In this document: positions 62,655-64,000 of the stretch, piece after piece
Numbering within the stretch: position 1 is the first letter of the stretch
Layout of the letters: every line of letters begins with the position of its first letter
Assembly (NCBI GenBank): GCA_021787845.1
Contig: JAJYLH010000014.1
Span: 1 to 64,000, forward strand
DNA: 64,000 nucleotides
Reading direction: 5' to 3'
Source of the DNA: Myxococcales bacterium
Lineage (GTDB): Bacteria; Myxococcota; Myxococcia; Myxococcales; JAJYLH01
Made by a program: the position numbers and the translations under genes
Notes under the pieces: model-generated
Databases searched by the model: none
What the model saw: the letters and a program-made list of their open reading frames with translations, nothing else
Told to the model about the DNA's origin: nothing

Positions 62655-63677
62655 ATGCGACATCTTCTGTGGGGCCTGGGAGCGGTGCTGGTCGCCAGCA
62701 CGATGAGCGGCTGCATCATCAACGCCAACGGCGGCGACAGCAATCCGGACATGAACCTCGACGTCACCTTCGCGGGTCAGGGGTGCCAGGACGCGAACGT
62801 CGGGTCGGTGCGGCTGACGTTCGTCAACCCCGTTTTCGGCCAGCCGGAGGACTTCCCCTGCACCGATCCGCAAGGGCTGCTCATCAAGGTGCCGAGCGTG
62901 CCGCCCGACAGCTACCGCATCCGGCTCGACGCCTACGACGCCACGAACACCAGCACCATCACCTTTTCGAGCGCTTTCTCCCTCAACCAGACCCAGACCG
63001 GGAGCGACGAGTTCGCGCTCGACCTGGTGGGCACGACCGAGGTGGTGACCGACTTCACCTTCGCCGGCTACGTGCACCAGGACGGCACCACCGAAACCGG
63101 GATGACCTGCCAGGAGGCGGGGGTCAGCACGGTCAGCCTCTCCGTCGACGGCCAGCAGAACTTCGCGAACCTGCCCTGCCACGACGCTTCGAGCGGCCGC
63201 GACGCGGCGAGCCTCACCGGCATCCAGCCGGGGAACCACGACTTCACCGTCGACGCCTTCGACTCCTCGGGGAATAAGCTCTATTCATCGACTTTCCAGA
63301 ACGTCTCCGTCCAGCAGGGCTCGAACGAGCTCACCTTCGACGTGCTCGCGCTGCAACACGCGACCAGCGGCCTCAAGGTCGCTTTCACCTTCGGCGCCAG
63401 CGAATCCGACTGCTCTGGGGCTGGCGTGCAGTCGGTCGATTTCCTGCTCTTCGACCAGTCCCACTCGACGACGCCGATCTACGACACGACCCAGAACAAC
63501 GCCCCCTACACCTGCGGCGACTCCTCGGCGGGCGTGACCCAATTGCCGGTCGGCGTCTATTTCCTGACCGCGAGCGGCACCAACGGCGCCGGTACGACCT
63601 ACCAGACGCCGACGAACGGCGTGCGGGTCTACGCCCCCGCGGGCGCGACGCCCACCTTCACGGTCAACCTGCAGTAG
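62655..63677 (+). CDS. Lipoprotein with three beta-sandwich repeats
   Basis: 340 aa, ATG after GAGGGA, lipobox MSGC at ~20. The mature part is built of three similar ~105-residue units, each opening with V(T/A)F(T/A)FAG or GASE plus a C-(Q/S)-x-A-G/N-V pattern (CQDANVGSVRLTFV, CQEAGVSTVSLSVD, CSGAGVQSVDFLLF), then (P)C-x-D/H and a G-x-Y/H-x-(I/F)-x-(L/V)-x-A segment. Disulfides are likely between the paired cysteines. It resembles the small Ig-like or carboxypeptidase-regulatory repeats of secreted proteins. Function unknown. Confidence 0.82.
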   Translation: MRHLLWGLGAVLVASTMSGCIINANGGDSNPDMNLDVTFAGQGCQDANVGSVRLTFVNPVFGQPEDFPCTDPQGLLIKVPSVPPDSYRIRLDAYDATNTSTITFSSAFSLNQTQTGSDEFALDLVGTTEVVTDFTFAGYVHQDGTTETGMTCQEAGVSTVSLSVDGQQNFANLPCHDASSGRDAASLTGIQPGNHDFTVDAFDSSGNKLYSSTFQNVSVQQGSNELTFDVLALQHATSGLKVAFTFGASESDCSGAGVQSVDFLLFDQSHSTTPIYDTTQNNAPYTCGDSSAGVTQLPVGVYFLTASGTNGAGTTYQTPTNGVRVYAPAGATPTFTVNLQ

Positions 63678-63731
63678 CGCGGCCTTCCCGCCGGCGAGCG
63701 TCGGCACGTCGCGTGCTACGTTGCGCGCGGC

Positions 63732-64000
63732 ATGGATGTGGATTCTGCGATCGGCGTGTTCGACTCGGGCGTGGGCGGGCTGACGGTTCTGCGCGCGCTC
63801 CACGAACGGCTCCCGCACGAGGACACGATCTACTTGGGCGACACCGCCCGCGTGCCCTACGGCACCCGTTCGCCGGCGACGGTCACCCGCTACGCGCTCG
63901 GAAACGCGCGGTTTCTCGTCGAGCGCGGCATCAAGCTCCTGGTCGTCGCCTGCAACACGGTCAGCGCCGAAAGCCTGCCGGCGCTCCGCGAAGCGTTCGA
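63732..64000 (+). CDS. murI: Glutamate racemase, 5' part
   Basis: The first ~89 codons, truncated by the window edge. Begins [20 protein letters not shown] with the substrate-binding DSG motif, then [15 protein letters not shown] and [10 protein letters not shown], where the first catalytic Cys lies. MurI converts L-glutamate to D-glutamate for peptidoglycan synthesis. The ATG at 63732 gives the standard N-terminus. Confidence 0.95.
   Translation, partial: MDVDSAIGVFDSGVGGLTVLRALHERLPHEDTIYLGDTARVPYGTRSPATVTRYALGNARFLVERGIKLLVVACNTVSAESLPALREAF

Noticed and set aside
1-64000. tRNA, rRNA or riboswitch genes
   Set aside because: Scanned for T-loop (GGTTCGAATCC-like) and other conserved elements by eye; none convincing was seen.

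Overview
The window is high-GC DNA with short intergenic gaps, many GTG starts, secreted Cys-rich proteins carrying fibrinogen-like and other eukaryote-style modules, OmpA/TSP3 proteins, giant TPR proteins and soluble histidine kinases. This fits a Gram-negative deltaproteobacterium in the broad sense, most likely Myxococcota. That is an inference from gene content. No rRNA or tRNA gene was found to fix the taxonomy.

Region 1 (1-8.4 kb) is accessory. A 22-bp tandem repeat opens the window, followed by a lipoprotein with a phage tail-collar domain. Two toxin-antitoxin modules (ParE/RelE-like and BrnTA) lie between two fragments of a broken AlbA_2-type ATPase gene, each of which abuts a copy of the same 39-bp sequence. 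Then come amtB with a clear terminator, four tandem paralogous small Cys-rich lipoproteins, and a radical SAM/SPASM enzyme.

Region 2 (8.9-37.2 kb) is the striking part: nine consecutive same-strand genes for exported proteins, mostly joined by 1-4 bp start/stop overlaps. They encode a Cys-rich lipoprotein with a cohesin-like domain; a 2367-aa LamG/beta-propeller protein; three paralogous fibre-like proteins with shared stems and different tips (one with two cyanovirin-N-like lectin domains); a second cohesin-like lipoprotein; an 1847-aa protein with a dockerin-like motif; a 2004-aa lipoprotein with a VWA domain, 24 Cys-rich repeats and a fibrinogen-like end; and an OmpA/TSP3 protein likely to anchor to peptidoglycan. 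I read this as an undescribed cell-surface adhesion or binding assembly. Three different families of dispersed palindromic repeats lie in frame inside the signal-peptide n-regions of five of these genes. In two of them no ATG, GTG or TTG follows the repeat before the hydrophobic core, so the repeat must be translated.

Region 3 (37-44 kb) holds a hairpin at the operon end, decayed sequence, an orphan feoA with an overlapping Fur-box-like palindrome, two small membrane proteins, an IS630 transposase relic, and the pmbA(tldE)/tldD pair.

Region 4 (44-64 kb) is mostly housekeeping: a soluble histidine kinase, an aminotransferase plus omega-amidase pair, a heterodimeric ABC exporter, a 1622-aa TPR protein, aspS, truA, a TolQ/TolR/TonB-like energy-transduction cluster with a lipoprotein, another exported lipoprotein, and the 5' end of murI. 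Miniature inverted-repeat elements are scattered through the gaps across the window.
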